DNA of 64,000 nucleotides from Ciborinia camelliae (GCA_025890175.1 JANPYM010000015.1:232068-296067), one strand, 5' to 3'; shown: positions 50,501 to 62,945, counted from the first letter of the stretch. The notes: a model not told the origin generated them from the sequence alone. Numbers and translations are program-made.

Positions 50501-50917
50501 AGAACAGTCGTTGAGACTACACAAATCGCGGCTCCTCCCACACCCACAACACCGAAATTTTCAACTCCAGCAACTTCCCAAACTGATGAAAAGGGCAATA
50601 GCAGTGTACCTTCTGGGCCAGAAACTAAAGCTGTGAAGCATCCTCTTAAGACAATGGAAGAGATTAAGGAGGTTCGTCATCGATATCTCTTGGCAATCGA
50701 AGACCCATTTGAGATAGAGCACAATATCGCACGCACTGTAACTCACAATGGAATCGTATCAATCCGAGATGAATTCAGACGTGCGTGGGGTATTATAAAA
50801 TCTCTGGGAACTAGATTTGAATCCAAAGATGGACTTTTAGATCCAATTCCTGATTCTGGAAATTCTGGCGCTTCCACAGTTGAATTTCAAGTTCTACTAA
50901 ATACGATTCATGGATGA
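47522..50917 (+). CDS. Cid1-family non-canonical poly(A)/poly(U) polymerase with a large insertion
   Basis: Intronless, 1131 aa from MFPAGQEHAGHLPQ; an in-frame ATG 25 codons upstream is less likely. Residues 1-270 are Q/P/S-rich and disordered. The nucleotidyltransferase signature is GSLSSGFATKGSDMDLAIL (from residue 340), with metal-binding D352 and D354. The third acidic residue is probably D815 in GIQCDINFSNHLALHN, followed by VLFVKHWAKIRRINTPYRGT and GYVLMVLHYLMN. A PAP-associated segment is MLLRGFFEYFA. In Cid1 the acidic residues lie under 60 aa apart. Here about 460 residues separate them, including an acidic DDDDDADE stretch and a helical domain (about 500-760). Enzymes of this family add A or U tails to RNAs, affecting decay. 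Activity is inferred from motifs. Confidence 0.85.
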   Translation: MFPAGQEHAGHLPQGGFGGNGLEDRLRGLILNNANVTTNNKTINMHPPPATGTATPRLPPHMLSASPSEQQQYLSNMAARAAGSSQTVPNNIAPLSPQTGKKRMNQAQRRQMNSQFSIPIDTRQQQQQQQHQDQHPGPSPRNYTPYLGQQQPTPSTSRSYNNHMNNQRPQQQQQFSPRYSHQSPASPYTPQMAYQNSPRSAGYSNQASSSLQFQKPIYPQQHQQPWQNVNQASPGPGSFAPRPIPQNRQLYQPGPSASGGQGRKSFGANPEELIKQNAFLNKLAEECVPKVAIDTDEANKKEEFRAHIEMICRAAITEHEKEELGNKEFDASTVELKCYGSLSSGFATKGSDMDLAILTPFSNPSAESSESQIPRLLEKRLLSLGYGARLLTRTRVPIIKLCEKPFEKLMTDLLEERSKWENGLGEGQDDDDDDADERHLESNTSKSPKPAPIDADSKLKSLAKTSSNTSKPSNKGDAQPDEKKTITLKQKEYQNLIDYHICAKRALKKHGGRDLSLNSTELNMEEAKTLNKVCRAFILGLHSEELSNRLINYPSISPLFDPSVPFVQRSLNGICTQIEGERLAMAWEKRSLFEATNKQESDAIVLLDTWKVLQNKTGPLTESEIYNRQLHNASERLKKIHSLQLLCLEQLMYESPQQYLARVERLREDLEGRGFAQNLIRLRNLTEEEVVTQFVKHYIDGIHNSQIREALQCMEGIATLKDAARRHQILQLAKDYEHALEVNLYDENSKPHVERYIPILRDLANRQFYVDSSHAELVTLMRTLPDPTQISLNKPRDRYKDHLEFPKDKVGIQCDINFSNHLALHNTLLLRLYSVCDPRVKIVVLFVKHWAKIRRINTPYRGTLGSYGYVLMVLHYLMNIAQPSVLPNLQHMNKEPPVHLSPAEKEAQTTCDGQDVRFWRNEAEIRSLAERKMLTHNHDSVGMLLRGFFEYFAQSAQMTTVQGVRGFEWGREVLSLRSNHGILSKQKKGWVGARTVVETTQIAAPPTPTTPKFSTPATSQTDEKGNSSVPSGPETKAVKHPLKTMEEIKEVRHRYLLAIEDPFEIEHNIARTVTHNGIVSIRDEFRRAWGIIKSLGTRFESKDGLLDPIPDSGNSGASTVEFQVLLNTIHG

Positions 50918-51851
50918 GAAAAGAGTGGAGACATGACTGAAGATGTCTAAAGAAGCTATGGGTGACGTGGAGGATGGAAGGTCGGAAAACTCAAAGCACA
51001 TGGCGTTGTTGGAGAAGATATGTATCGCTTTACGGATCGAAGAGAAATGAGATTGGCTCTTGCCAGCGAACCAAACCAACATGATTGTTGGCAATTATCG
51101 ATACTTTTTTAGCAGAATTTTCTATTTTCTATTACACGTGAAGAATCCAAGCGGAATGACGCCGGTTTTTGGCAAAGAAGCGAAGCTTTATTGAAATATC
51201 CATTATTCTGCATTGTTGTAATTGTTGTTTTTGTCTTTATCCGCATATTGTAAGCTCCAGAATTTTGATATGACTTTCGATTCGATTTCAACAATACGAA
51301 CTGTTGGATGTTTCGTAACCCGTGTAGTAATAATACCTGCGCACAAGCGGAGGTTTACCCCAGAAGACCCCATTAAACTTCGGCGATTTCTTATCTGGGG
51401 AAATTTCCCCACGAAAAGGGAAATCCCGCCCACAAGCGCAAGTAATTACTCCAGGATTACTTCAGGATTGACACAAACTACTAATGAGAGGCGAGCATTT
51501 CCATTGGAATGTCGAAGTGTGATTGGTGCAATTATTAATTCCATCATTTCCGTGTGGAGGTGAACCCTTGGTGAAGGTGTGAAGGTGTGAAAATCATACG
51601 GCGCAGCAGACAATGTTATATTGACCAAGTCCCTTCGAGGCTAGGGAAAAGGAGTAGTACATGTAAATTTCAAACCGCTTGATCGACGTTACACTCGTCG
51701 GTTGTATCGTGCAACCATTGTACCCTTTCCCCTTCTTCTTGCTACCACTTTCAGGAGAAGTCAATTGAAAGAGGACGAGCTCACTTTAATTGTGGTCTTC
51801 GCCTGATCACAGAGGATATATATCGAATCAATATTTGCGAATAGGGGCAAG
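50918..51851. other. Intergenic, promoter of the sugar transporter
   Basis: 934 bp with no gene. A TATATATC element at about 51818-51825 lies some 30 bp upstream of the transporter ATG. A CCCCTTCTTCTTGC pyrimidine tract lies near 51728. A 113-codon plus-strand frame at 51222-51563 has no family resemblance. Confidence 0.45.
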
Positions 51852-53759
51852 ATGGCTGTTTTTAACACAACTTCAAAAAGATGGTACAATTGGTTAATAT
51901 CACCCCCAGAGTTCAGATGACCTCAAAAGTCTAACTTATATTTAGGTACATCTCTATGGTAGCAGCTGCTTGTATGGTGTTGTATGGTTATGATGCTTCC
52001 GTTTTCAATGCATGTCAAAACTCCAAACATTGGGTTGCATACTTTGATAAGCCTGTAAGGATTGTTAACAGTTTCAATCGAGACAATCGTCCAAGCTAAC
52101 ACTATTCAGAGTACATATACCCTTGGTCTCGTCAATTCATCTTACAATATCGGTGGTATCGTGTCTGGATTCTTCTTCGGTGGACCAATCGTACGTTGAC
52201 TATAGATCTCGCAACAATGCATATTCAGATGCTAACATAATTGTAGGCCGATAGGCTCGGACGAAGATGGGGAATGGGAATTGGTTGTTTCTTAACCATT
52301 GTTGCTACATTCGTCCAATGTTTCGCCCCAAAAGGAAACTTGAATGCATTCATTGGAGGTCGTGTTATCATCGGTCTTGGGCAAGGAATTGCTTTGAGTT
52401 CGTGCATTCCATCTCTTTGCACGGTTAATGTTCGTCTCTTTTAACAATCATATAGCTGCTGGACCAGTTTACATCGGTGAACTTGCACCACCCGAGATTC
52501 GCGGTAAAATCATGGGATTCTGGCAATTGTTCTACTCAGTTGGTTCATTTATCGCCTACTGGATTGCCTACGCCACTGGAAAGCACACTGCCGCTCTCGG
52601 GGAATGGGATTGGAAAACCATTGTCATTTTCCAAATGCTAGTTCCAATAATTATCTGCGTGCTTCTCCCATTCATCCCCGAAACTCCTCGTTGGTATATT
52701 CAAAACGGAAATCAGATCGAAGCCGCTCGCAAATCCCTTCTTACGGTACGAGACACCGAACAGGAAGTCGAAGATGAACTCCTCCAAATCAGAGAAGCGC
52801 TCGAATACGAAAAAGAACACAAGTCAACCAATTCATACAAAGCATTATGGATGGATAAATCCGTCCGTAAGAGAATGTGGATTGCATTTATCATCAACGG
52901 AGGTCAACAACTTACGGGCCAAGGGAGCCTCAATAGTTATTCTTCGGCTATCTATAAGGGAATCTACAAAGATGCAGAAACCATCAATCTCATCAACGCC
53001 ATTAACGGTACCTGCGGTATTCTCTTCACTCTCAACGCCGTCTGGACTGTTGATCGCTATGGACGTAAATTACTCTTCATCGTCGGCGGTTTCGGTATGG
53101 CACTCTGCATGATCGCTTTTGCTTCTGTAGGAGTCGCAACTCCTAACTCGTACTATATGAGTGGAACTACAAAAGCCATTACCAAAGATCAACCGGTCGG
53201 CATCGCACTCACGTTTTTGTTGTTCTTGTTTATCTTCTTCTATAAACCTACTTGGGGAGCGACGACATGGATTTGGACGGCCGAAATCTTTAGTATGAAT
53301 GTGAGAGCCCAGGCCGTGGGTATGTGTAGTCAGTGGCAAAATGTGTCGAATTTGATTTTTAATCAATTCTTCCCCGTTTTCTTGGCGAAATGTAGTTTGT
53401 ATGTTCCCTTTTTTCCTTCATTCTTCCTCACTTCTCCAACCCTCTACTTCCTTCTCCACATCTATATCCATATCCATCCTAACAAGCGCAATAGCAACAC
53501 ATTCTATTTTTTCGGCGGTATAAATTGTCTCCTCGCCCTCTTTGTCATCTTCGTGGTCCCGGAAACGAGAAATATCATGCTTGAGGAAATGGATGTGCTT
53601 TTTGGTGGGGTAAATCATGTCGAGAAGGGTGCGGCCCAGTTGGGCGTTGAGGATACTCATCATGCACATGGAACGGTGCAGCATTTGGAGGCTGGTCGCC
53701 CGGGTGAGGAAATTGCGGAGATTGGGACCGAGAATGAGGTGGTGTATGAGAAGGTATGA
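51852..53759 (+). CDS. MFS sugar transporter (fungal hexose/quinate-type family)
   Basis: Six exons (51852-51883, 51946-52054, 52110-52190, 52247-52397, 52456-53398, 53495-53759) give 526 aa, a typical length. The first exon is only 32 nt; its donor GTACAA and the next exon's GTAC restore KRWYISM. The last intron (53399-53494) is 96 nt with GTATGT and branch CCTAAC, and stays in frame. Sugar-porter motifs are present: ADRLGRRWG after TM2, PVYIGELAPPEIRGK in the first half, PETPRW before the central loop, QQLTGQGSLNSYSSAIY in TM7, DRYGRK, and the PETRNIMLEEMDVLFGGVNH tail. About 12 membrane segments are expected, in the plasma membrane. Substrate cannot be told from sequence. The AT-rich island starts only about 110-200 bp downstream, so the gene may be close to silent chromatin. 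Confidence 0.92.
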
Positions 53760-55103
53760 GGGTTTTTGAGGGTGAGTAGTTTGGAGGGGAAGGTGTGTAT
53801 TGGAAGGTCGGGTAGGTGAAATATGGGATTATGGGATTATGGGATTGGAATCTGGGCATGTTTACTAGATATACCTATATATATAAGTCCGTACTAGAGA
53901 TGGGTCTTTAGTAATTATTAGACATTGTATTATTGTGTAACAAGCTAAATTCTATTGAATCGAAGATTCTATAGAACCTAGTTTGATAATTAAGCTAGTG
54001 TATATAGAATTATTTTATATCTATATATTAATACATTTTTGGTTTTATATATTATTTATTAATTTTTTAAGTTTAAATAATTTTATGAAATATTTGTATA
54101 TAATATCTTTTAAATCTTTAATAAAGCTATTTATTGTTATATCTTTTATTAATATAAATTTTATTTTAATTATTTTTTTTTTAATTTATTTTTGTATATA
54201 ATATTATTATATTTTTATATATTTAATATATTAATAAAATTTTGAATTTTTTATTAAAATAATCGATTTTTGATTATTTTTATAGAATTTGATTATTAAT
54301 ATATTTGAAATAATATAATTTAGTTTTTTTAATATTTTTCTAAACCAAAAAACTTTACATATTGTGTATACTAGTTTATAATATTCGGATTTAATTAATA
54401 AAAACATTATTATTATTATTTGTTTAATAGATTTTTATAATATTGATTCTTTTTTCAAAAAAAACAATATCCTAAAATAAACCAGCGTTTTTTTAGATCT
54501 TTTATATAATCGTTATTAGCAAATTTATATAAATCGATATTTTTTTTTAATCAGAATATAATATAATATAAAATTATTTTTTTAAAATATTTAAAAATAT
54601 ATTTTATTGTTTTTAAATATTCAAATAAAAAATTAATAAAAAATCGAAATAATATAATTAATATATATACAATATTGAGTTTAATTTGAATAATAACATA
54701 TATTTCTAACCCTATCTATTATTAATATAATTTAATATTTATTTTAAATATTATTTTAATATAAGGAATTATTTAATCTTTAAGATTTTAATTAATAAAG
54801 AAATTAATTAATTTATAATTTTTTATTCTAAATTTTTTAATAATTCTTTTAATATATATATTTTAATAAAGTTTAATTGTTTATAATTTATAATTATAAA
54901 TTATTTTAATATCCAAAAAGTAAAATATAGGTTTCAAATTCTTTATTTAAAAAATATTATAAAAATCTTTTTTAATTGTTTTTAAATTAAATTTTATAAA
55001 TTTTATAATTAAAAAATTGTTAATATAAATCAAAATAATTATATTTATAAAAACCTTTTAATAAATATTATTATTAATTATAATAGATAAATATTTCAAT
55101 TTT

Positions 55104-55217
55104 TGTTGAAGCAGGTGACCATATAGCTTAGCGCAACATGTAGCGTAACATCCGTATGTAGTATAAATATATAATTACGCTTGTAGAAATAATAAAATCC
55201 TTTGTGAGGATTCTATA
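55104..55217 (+). mobile_element. Short TGT... element related to 62822-62905, 114 bp
   Basis: Starts TGTTGAAGCAGGTGACCAT and shares TAGCTTAGC with the reversed element at 62822-62905, then diverges. It contains an AATCC/GGATT hairpin. ATTTT stands on both sides (55099-55103 and 55218-55222) if the element ends TTCTATA, which would be ACA altered by C-to-T. Because the flanks are simple AT sequence, the duplication is weak evidence. Confidence 0.45.
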
Positions 55218-55724
55218 ATTTTTATTTATTAATTTAATTCTATACTTTTATTATATTTTAATAGATTATAAGCCTAGGTTTATATTTGAATTAAATTTGT
55301 TTTCATTTAAAAAGAAAAAAGTTTTATTAGTAATAATAAAGGTTTTAAAATTTAAACAAAATTTTTTATTAATTTAAACAAAAACTTTTATTAATTTATT
55401 AAAATTATTTATTTATTTTTAAAAGTTTAAACAAAAGTTTATATTATTTTATAAAAAAATCATTTTATTTATTCAAATATTTTATATATATTCAAAAACA
55501 AAAATTTAAATTTTACTTTTCGATTTTATTTTACATCAAAATTCTTTAATTCAATTTAACTTTATAACAAAAATAAAAAAACTTTTTTGTTTTTATTTAT
55601 TATATTTTAATAAAAACTTTTTAATTACAAAAATATTTAAATTTTTATTTTTTCTATAATGGTATACAAAATTTTTACAATAATTATAATTATTACAACG
55701 TTCTCTATTTTATTTAATATAAAT

Positions 55725-55903
55725 TGTCGAATCACCTCGGTGGTATAATTGATATATCAATGGTAAGGTAATATATTATAAAAACATGCAGATCGATCGT
55801 AGATCGATCTGCAAGTTTATATGTCTGTAAAGCGTGGGTATATCGGCTGTACGCGGCCGCGCCCCTGGTGAATCTGCCCTGCAGATTCACTGGTATCGCA
55901 ACA
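55725..55903 (+). mobile_element. Small palindromic TGT...ACA element, copy 3
   Basis: 179 bp, flanked by TAAAT at 55720-55724 and 55904-55908. It starts TGTCGAATCACCTCGG and ends CACTGGTATCGCAACA. It contains a 12-bp stem TGCAGATCGATC/GATCGATCTGCA with loop GTA and GTGAATCTGC/GCAGATTCAC. The CCCGCG hairpin is weakened by transitions (GTCTGT/GCGTGGG). Confidence 0.88.
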
Positions 55904-58900
55904 TAAATAATAAAATCCAACAATCTTATATTTCGATTTTTAATCAAAATAATTAAAAATAATAATTTAAATTGACAAAACTTTATATTATAAAAAAAAA
56001 AAAAAGTTTACAATAAATAATATAATAATATAATATATAATAATCTTTATTGATAATATTAAGATTAAACAAAAAAATAATATTTATAGAATAATCAAAA
56101 TTTAAATAAAAATTAAATTTTTTATTATATAATATATTAACAAAATAGATATCAAGTTTATTAAAAACCAAACAAAGTTTTATATTAAATAAATGATTTT
56201 AAAAGCAAAATATATCTAAATTATATTATAAAATATTTGAAATTAAATAATACGATTTATTATTTGGAAATTAAAATCAAATATAATAATTAAGGATAAT
56301 TAAAAAGAAATTCGATTTATTTATAAGTAAATTATAAAAAATAATAAAAATTAAATAAAGGTTTTAATAAATAATATAATATTAAATTTCTTTTTTTTAA
56401 ATTTTTTAAAAAAGTTTATTATAATAATTAATATAATTAATATTCAAATATTTGATTTTTAATAAAAATTTGATAAATTATAAATTATCGATAAAAAAAA
56501 TACAAATTTTAAAATTATAATTATTATTACAATTAAATTAATTCATACAAATAATGATATTATTATAATTATAATAATATATTAAAGTTAATAAAAACAA
56601 AAACAAAATTATAATAATAATGGAGAATATAATAATAATAAATATAATTAAGATTTATATTTTTAAAGTTTTAATAAAATTAAAAAATATTTTTATTGTA
56701 ATGAAAAAGATTATATTATTTAAAATTATTTATATAAAAATAATATTTAATAATATATCAAAAATAATTTTATTTTAAAAAAATCTGTAATAATAATTTA
56801 TATATTTATAAATTAATATATTTGTAATAGAATTTTCGAATTATAATTTAATAAGATTATTTTTTTTTTAAATTTGTTTATATATATATTATAATAAAAA
56901 TATTAAATGATAAAAAAAATTTAATATATTTGTTTTTCTAAATAATTTTATAAATGAATTTGTATATATTTTATTTACTAACAAATTTTATAAATAAATT
57001 ACAAATATCAAAATATTAGTATATATAATTAATTAATATTATTTTTTTTTTAATTTGAAATTATTTAAATAATTTTATGTTATTAAAATCGATAAAGAAA
57101 AATTATTTACAAAAAATTATAATATTATAAAAATTATATAAAAAAAAAGATTTATAAATTAAATATATTATATATTTTAGATTTAAAAATTAATTTATTA
57201 TTTATAAAAATATTTTATAAAAATTTTAAAATCAAAAAAGTGTTTAATAATAAAAAAATATATTTTTAATAAAATCTTTTTATAATATTTATATAATGTC
57301 TAATTTATTAAATTTTTTAATTAATATCATATTTTCTACAATATTATTTAATAATATATAAGATATTATATATAAAAAAATCAAAATTGATTTGATTAAA
57401 ATTTAATAAAAAAAATCGATTATAAAAATATTAATTATAATATTAAAAATTAGGGTATATAAGTAATAAAATATTTTGTAAATTGTATTTAATAATTATT
57501 TTTAATAAAAAAATAGAATTATTAATAAAATTTATTTTTTATAAAATATATATTATAATTAAAATAAAAAAATATTATAATAATATATTATTTAAATATA
57601 AAAAATAATTATTTGTATTTATATTTTTAAATATTATAAACTCTTTTTTTATATTTTTTTAAAAAAAATAATATTTTGTAAAAATTGTTAATAATTAAAT
57701 AAAAAAAATATAAATTATATTTTTTATATAAAAAAGCAATATTATTAGTAAATTAAAAAAATAATAATTAAAAATAAATAAAAAATTAAATTTTAATATT
57801 TTAATAATTTATATTAATAATATTTCGAAAATTGAAAAAATATTGTAAATATAGTAAAATATTATAAATATATAAAAGCAAACAATATGTATATATCTTT
57901 TAAATCAAAATAAAATTATAGAATATATAATTTTTATAATATAAATAAATATTTAAATAATATTTAAGGATTTTGTTTTATTTATTAAATTTTAAAATTA
58001 TATTATTAAGATTAATATGTATATATAAAATAAAATATATATTAATCTTTATATTAATAAATTTAAGGTATATCAAAAGCAAAAAAAGTTTTTTTAAAAA
58101 AAATAATAAATAATTAATAATTAAATAAAAAAGTAATAGATTTTATTTTATAAAATATAGTTTAATAAAACTTTATTTATTAATTATATTAAAATATAAA
58201 AATTAAAATATTATTTTTATATTAATTCTATATTATATCTATATAATATATAATAGGATAAGTTAATTAATTATATAAAAATTATAATGTTTTTAAGGTA
58301 CAACAAATATATCATTAAATATTTTTAGATTTATATTTTAAATATATATATTATAATTAAAATTAATAATTAAAATTAATAATTATATTTTTTTTAAAAA
58401 ATTATTACAGAAAAAAGTTGATTTAAAATTACAAATTTAAATATTAAAAAAAGATTTTATTAAAGAGCAAAGAATTTTAAATAATTTATTAAATTAATAT
58501 TTTATTAGTTAATTACAAAATAATATAGATATTATTTTTATATTATTTATAATTAATATTAATATTATTAATTTAAAAAAGATTATAATTAATATAATAT
58601 AATAATAATAATTTTTATTAATTATTTAAATTATTATTTTATAATTTTAAGTGTTAAAAATGAAATTAATAATTAGTTTTGTAATAAATAATGTTAACGA
58701 TGTTAAGATAGAAAATGCAAGGAATTAATTAGATCAATATTGAACCAAAAACTTTTTATTATTTTTTTAAATAAAATTATTATTATCTTCTTTAAATAAT
58801 CAATAATATATTATTAATTATTGTTAAAATAATAATGCTTTATTTAATATAAAGCTTTATATATTTTTAAAATCTTTTTCGTTTAACTTTAGAAATTTGT

Positions 58901-58944
58901 TTTTATATATATCAAATAATTAAGAATTAAACATTGTATTAAAG

Positions 58945-59090
58945 ATTCGCTGTCAATCGATATCGAACACTAACAATTGCTAATATATCGGCTTTAAGTT
59001 TAAATTCTTTACCCAAACATTTTTTTTGTTTTTATTATCTTTAAATTTATAATAAAGCCTTTCCTTTTAAAGCATTTCATCTAAAAAGCC
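58945..59090 (-). repeat. Inverted partial copy of the gypsy element
   Basis: Its reverse complement matches 60345-60440 and 7027-7120 (blocks TTTAAATTCTTT.CC.AAACAT and TTATTATCTTTA). It keeps more C and G than the other copies. It indicates a third gypsy copy running leftwards through part of 54000-59100, head to head with the 60330 copy. Confidence 0.6.
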
Positions 59091-59182
59091 TTATTCGTTG
59101 AAATCTGCCGCCTATATATACTAAAATATTTCTTTAATTTATACCCCTACAACTATTTTTTTTTTACACTTCTTTCCCTTAT

Positions 59183-59363
59183 TGTTGCGATACCAGTGAA
59201 TCTGCAGGGCAGATTCACCGGGGCGCGGCCGCGTGCGGCCGATATGCCCGCGCTCCGCGGGCATATAAGCTCGCAGATCGATCTACGATCGATCTATATG
59301 CTTTTAATAATATACTACTTTCATATACGTTGATATCAACGATACCATCGAGGTGATCCGACA
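59183..59363 (-). mobile_element. Small palindromic TGT...ACA element, copy 4 (best preserved)
   Basis: 181 bp, flanked by CTTAT at 59178-59182 and 59364-59368. Five inverted repeats lie in a row: GTGAATCTGC/GCAGATTCAC (loop AGG), CGGCCGC/GCGGCCG (loop GT), ATATGCCCGCG/CGCGGGCATAT (loop CTC), AGATCGATC/GATCGATCT (loop TAC) and the palindrome CGTTGATATCAACG. The ends TGTTGCGATACC and TGTCGGATCACC (reversed) are imperfect inverted repeats. No coding capacity. Confidence 0.9.
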
Positions 59364-61949
59364 CTTATAAATACAGTTTTGTTATTAATTAATTAGCAAA
59401 CTCCGGCTTTTAGTTATTGGATTTTATAATAGTATACAAATCGTTATAATTATTCCGATTTATAATGTTTTCGTAATAATATATAAATTATTTGAGATTG
59501 TTTTGATTTATATTATTTTTATAGTAAAATATAAATTATTTAAGATTATTTTAATTTACAATATATTTACTTGTTTTTATCAATATTGTATTAGCAATGT
59601 TTTTTTATTGAAATAGTTATTTAGAATTATATCCAAATTTTAAAAAACTTTCTTTAATTTCTATATATCTTTAAATAAAATATAGTTTTTTTATTAAATT
59701 AAATATTATATTTCTTTTTTTTTTAATATACTAAAATTCTTTTTATTTTGTATTTTAGTCTTTTTTTTATTTTTTTAGGTAACAATAAATCAATAATATT
59801 TTTTTTTATTAAAATTTTAATAAAAAAATATAAAATATATTATATATTTTATAAATGAATAATAGTTTTAATTTATATAATTATTTATTTAAAATAATAT
59901 TAATAATTATAAATAATTTTATAAAATATTTTAAAAATTTCTTTTTGAATTTTAATTGTTTAATATTTTTTGTGTTAAACATTATTAAATTATTAATATT
60001 AAATTATTAATATTTTGTTAAAATATTTTTTTAAGTTTTTTTTATAATTATTTTTTATTAAAATTCTTTAAATTTTTTCTATTTTTTTATTAAAGTTTTG
60101 ATTTTTTTATAGATTATTAATGTTTTTTTTTGTATTAATATTTTTATTGATATAATTAAACGTAAATTGAAAATTATATATAATTTTGAATAAAGCTTTT
60201 TTTTTATTATATTATATTAATTAATATTATATATAAATTTTATCAAAAATAATAATAATATTTAATTATTTTGTTTTCAATTTGAATAATATATGATATA
60301 ATATATAAGATTTTGGTTTTGTTATTTAGTTTGCTTATGTTATGAATCTAAAGATAATAAGAATAAAAAAGATGTTTAGGCAAAGAATTTAAGTTTAAAA
60401 TCGGTGTATCAATAATTGTTAATATTTAATATCGATTAATAACAAACTTTTGGTGTAATATTTAATTTTTAATTATTTAATATATATAAAAACAGATTTT
60501 TAAAGTTAAACAAAAGATTTTTTAAAACTATATAAAATTTTATATTAAATAAAATATTATTATTTAATAATAATTAATAGTATATTATTAATTATCTAAA
60601 AAAATAATAATAATTTTATTTAAAAAAATGATAAAGAATTTTTAATTGAATATTAATTTAATTAAGTTTTTATATTTTTTATTTTAATAATTTTTTTTAT
60701 TTTATTTAAAAAATAATTTATTAATTAAATTAATAATATTCAAAATAATATTAAATATAAAAAATGTTTTTATATTTATTTAATAAAATATTAAAATTAA
60801 TAATATATAAAATAATATTATTAATAAATTTTAAATATATTAATAAAATATAAGTTTTTTTTTAAAATTCAAAAGATTTTTAAAATTTCTTTTTTATAAT
60901 ATTTTAAAATAATAAATATAAAATATAAAAAATAATATAAAAATTATAAATAAAATTATAATTTGATTTATTTAAATATAAAAAATTATTAAAATTTTAA
61001 TATTTTTCAATAATATATTATTTATTTGTTTTGGATCAAATATTAAACCTTCAAAACTTTAAAAACTATTTTAATATAAAAAAATAAATATTTTTTAAAC
61101 AAAAGATTTTTTTTTTAAATTAAAATATTATTTTCTTATTAATATTTAAAAAATAAATTATATAATATAATATTCTAAAAAACATTTTTTAATAATATAA
61201 TATTAATTTAATTAAATAATATTATATAAATAAAATTTAAAAAATATATATATAATATAATTTTAAAAAAAGAAATTAATAAAATATAATAATTATTTAA
61301 TTATTAAAAATTAAATAATATTTAAAACAAAATATAAATAGTTTTGTTTTTTATTTAAATAATTTAAAAAAAATATATAAAATATAAAATAAATAATATA
61401 TATTAAAAATAATTATTTATCAATTTATATTTTAATATAAATAAAAAAATATTTAAATTTTTTTAATAATTTTAAATTCAAAAAAGATTTATAAAACAAA
61501 TATATAAATTAAAAAATATTAATTAAATATATTGTTTTTTTGATATTATAAATTATTATTTTAAAAAAATATATAATATTTTTTTGTATTATTTAAATTT
61601 TATTTAATTTCTTTATAAATTTTAGAAAAATTATATAAATATTATATTAATAGAATTTATTAAAATTAAGATAAAATTAAATCGAAAAATTATATAAAAA
61701 AATTATTTAATAAAAGAAATTTAATATTAGAAATATTAAAAAAAATTATTAAAATATTATTAATATTAATAATTAAATTATTATATTATTAATTATAAAA
61801 GTTTATTTAAATATTAATATTATTAAAAGAAATATTTTAGAAAAGATTATTTTAAAAAGAAAATAAATTTATATTAACAAAAAAATATTAAAATTCAATA
61901 ATTATTTTAAATATTTTTATAATTTCAAATTTAAATAAAGAAAAATATA

Positions 61950-61988
<39 letters not shown>

Positions 61989-62821
61989 TTAAATTAAAAT
62001 ATTAATTAATAATATTTTATTGTTTTATTAATTTAAATATTTAAATTAATATAATTTAATAAAATAAATGTATTGAATAGAATTAGGAATTTATATTAAA
62101 AAAAAGAAATTTAATATTTATATTAAAGATTTATATTTTTATTTATAAAAATTATTAATTTGTTATAAAAATAATAAATATATTAAAAAATAAAAAAATA
62201 TATATTTATTAATTTATTTTAACTGTTTTAGAATTTTTTTATACAAATATAATTTTAAATTTTTTATGGTTAAAAATAATGAATTTTAAAATCAATTAAT
62301 AATTAATAAAATTTCGTTTTTGATTTGATTTAGAATTTATTAAGATTATTTTAATATAAAAAGTTTATTAGAAAATAAATAAAAAAATATAAATTTTAAT
62401 TTTATAATTAAGTTAAATATTTAATTTTAAAATAATATAAATAAAATATAGGATTTTTATTTTGAAAATCTTTATTATTTTAAATAAATATAAAAATCTA
62501 AAATAAATTTTTTTTTTAAAAAAAAAGTAAATTATTATTTAATTATTATTTAATAAAATATTAAATTAAATTAAAATTAAATATTATTTTTTTATAAAAT
62601 CTAATATATATTTTTTTAAAAAAAAAATTATTAATTTTAAAAAAATATTGATTAAAAAATATTGATTAAAAAAATAAATTTGTTATTTAATAAACTTTAT
62701 TAAAGCCCCGATTATATTTATCCCAAAAAAAAATAAAAATTATTAATTATATATTAATTATAAAAGGTTAAACCAAATTATTAAAAAAAATCGAATATCT
62801 TTATTTTTAATTAATAAATTC

Positions 62822-62905
62822 TGTTAAGGTATAATGGAAGCATAGGATTAGATTGATTAGTAGGAATCGTAGAATGCTAAGCTACACTAGTCACCCGCTT
62901 CAACA
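62822..62905 (-). mobile_element. 84-bp TGT...ACA insertion with AATTC duplication
   Basis: Starts TGTTAAGGTATAATGG and ends CACCCGCTTCAACA, with AATTC at 62817-62821 and 62906-62910. The homologous copy at about 10920-10940 is continuous, which proves insertion. The ends are inverted-repeat-like (TGTTAAGG/TGTTGAAG). It is too short to encode anything. Confidence 0.85.
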
Positions 62906-62945
62906 AATTCTTTAATTAATTATAAAAAAATATTATTTTTATTAA

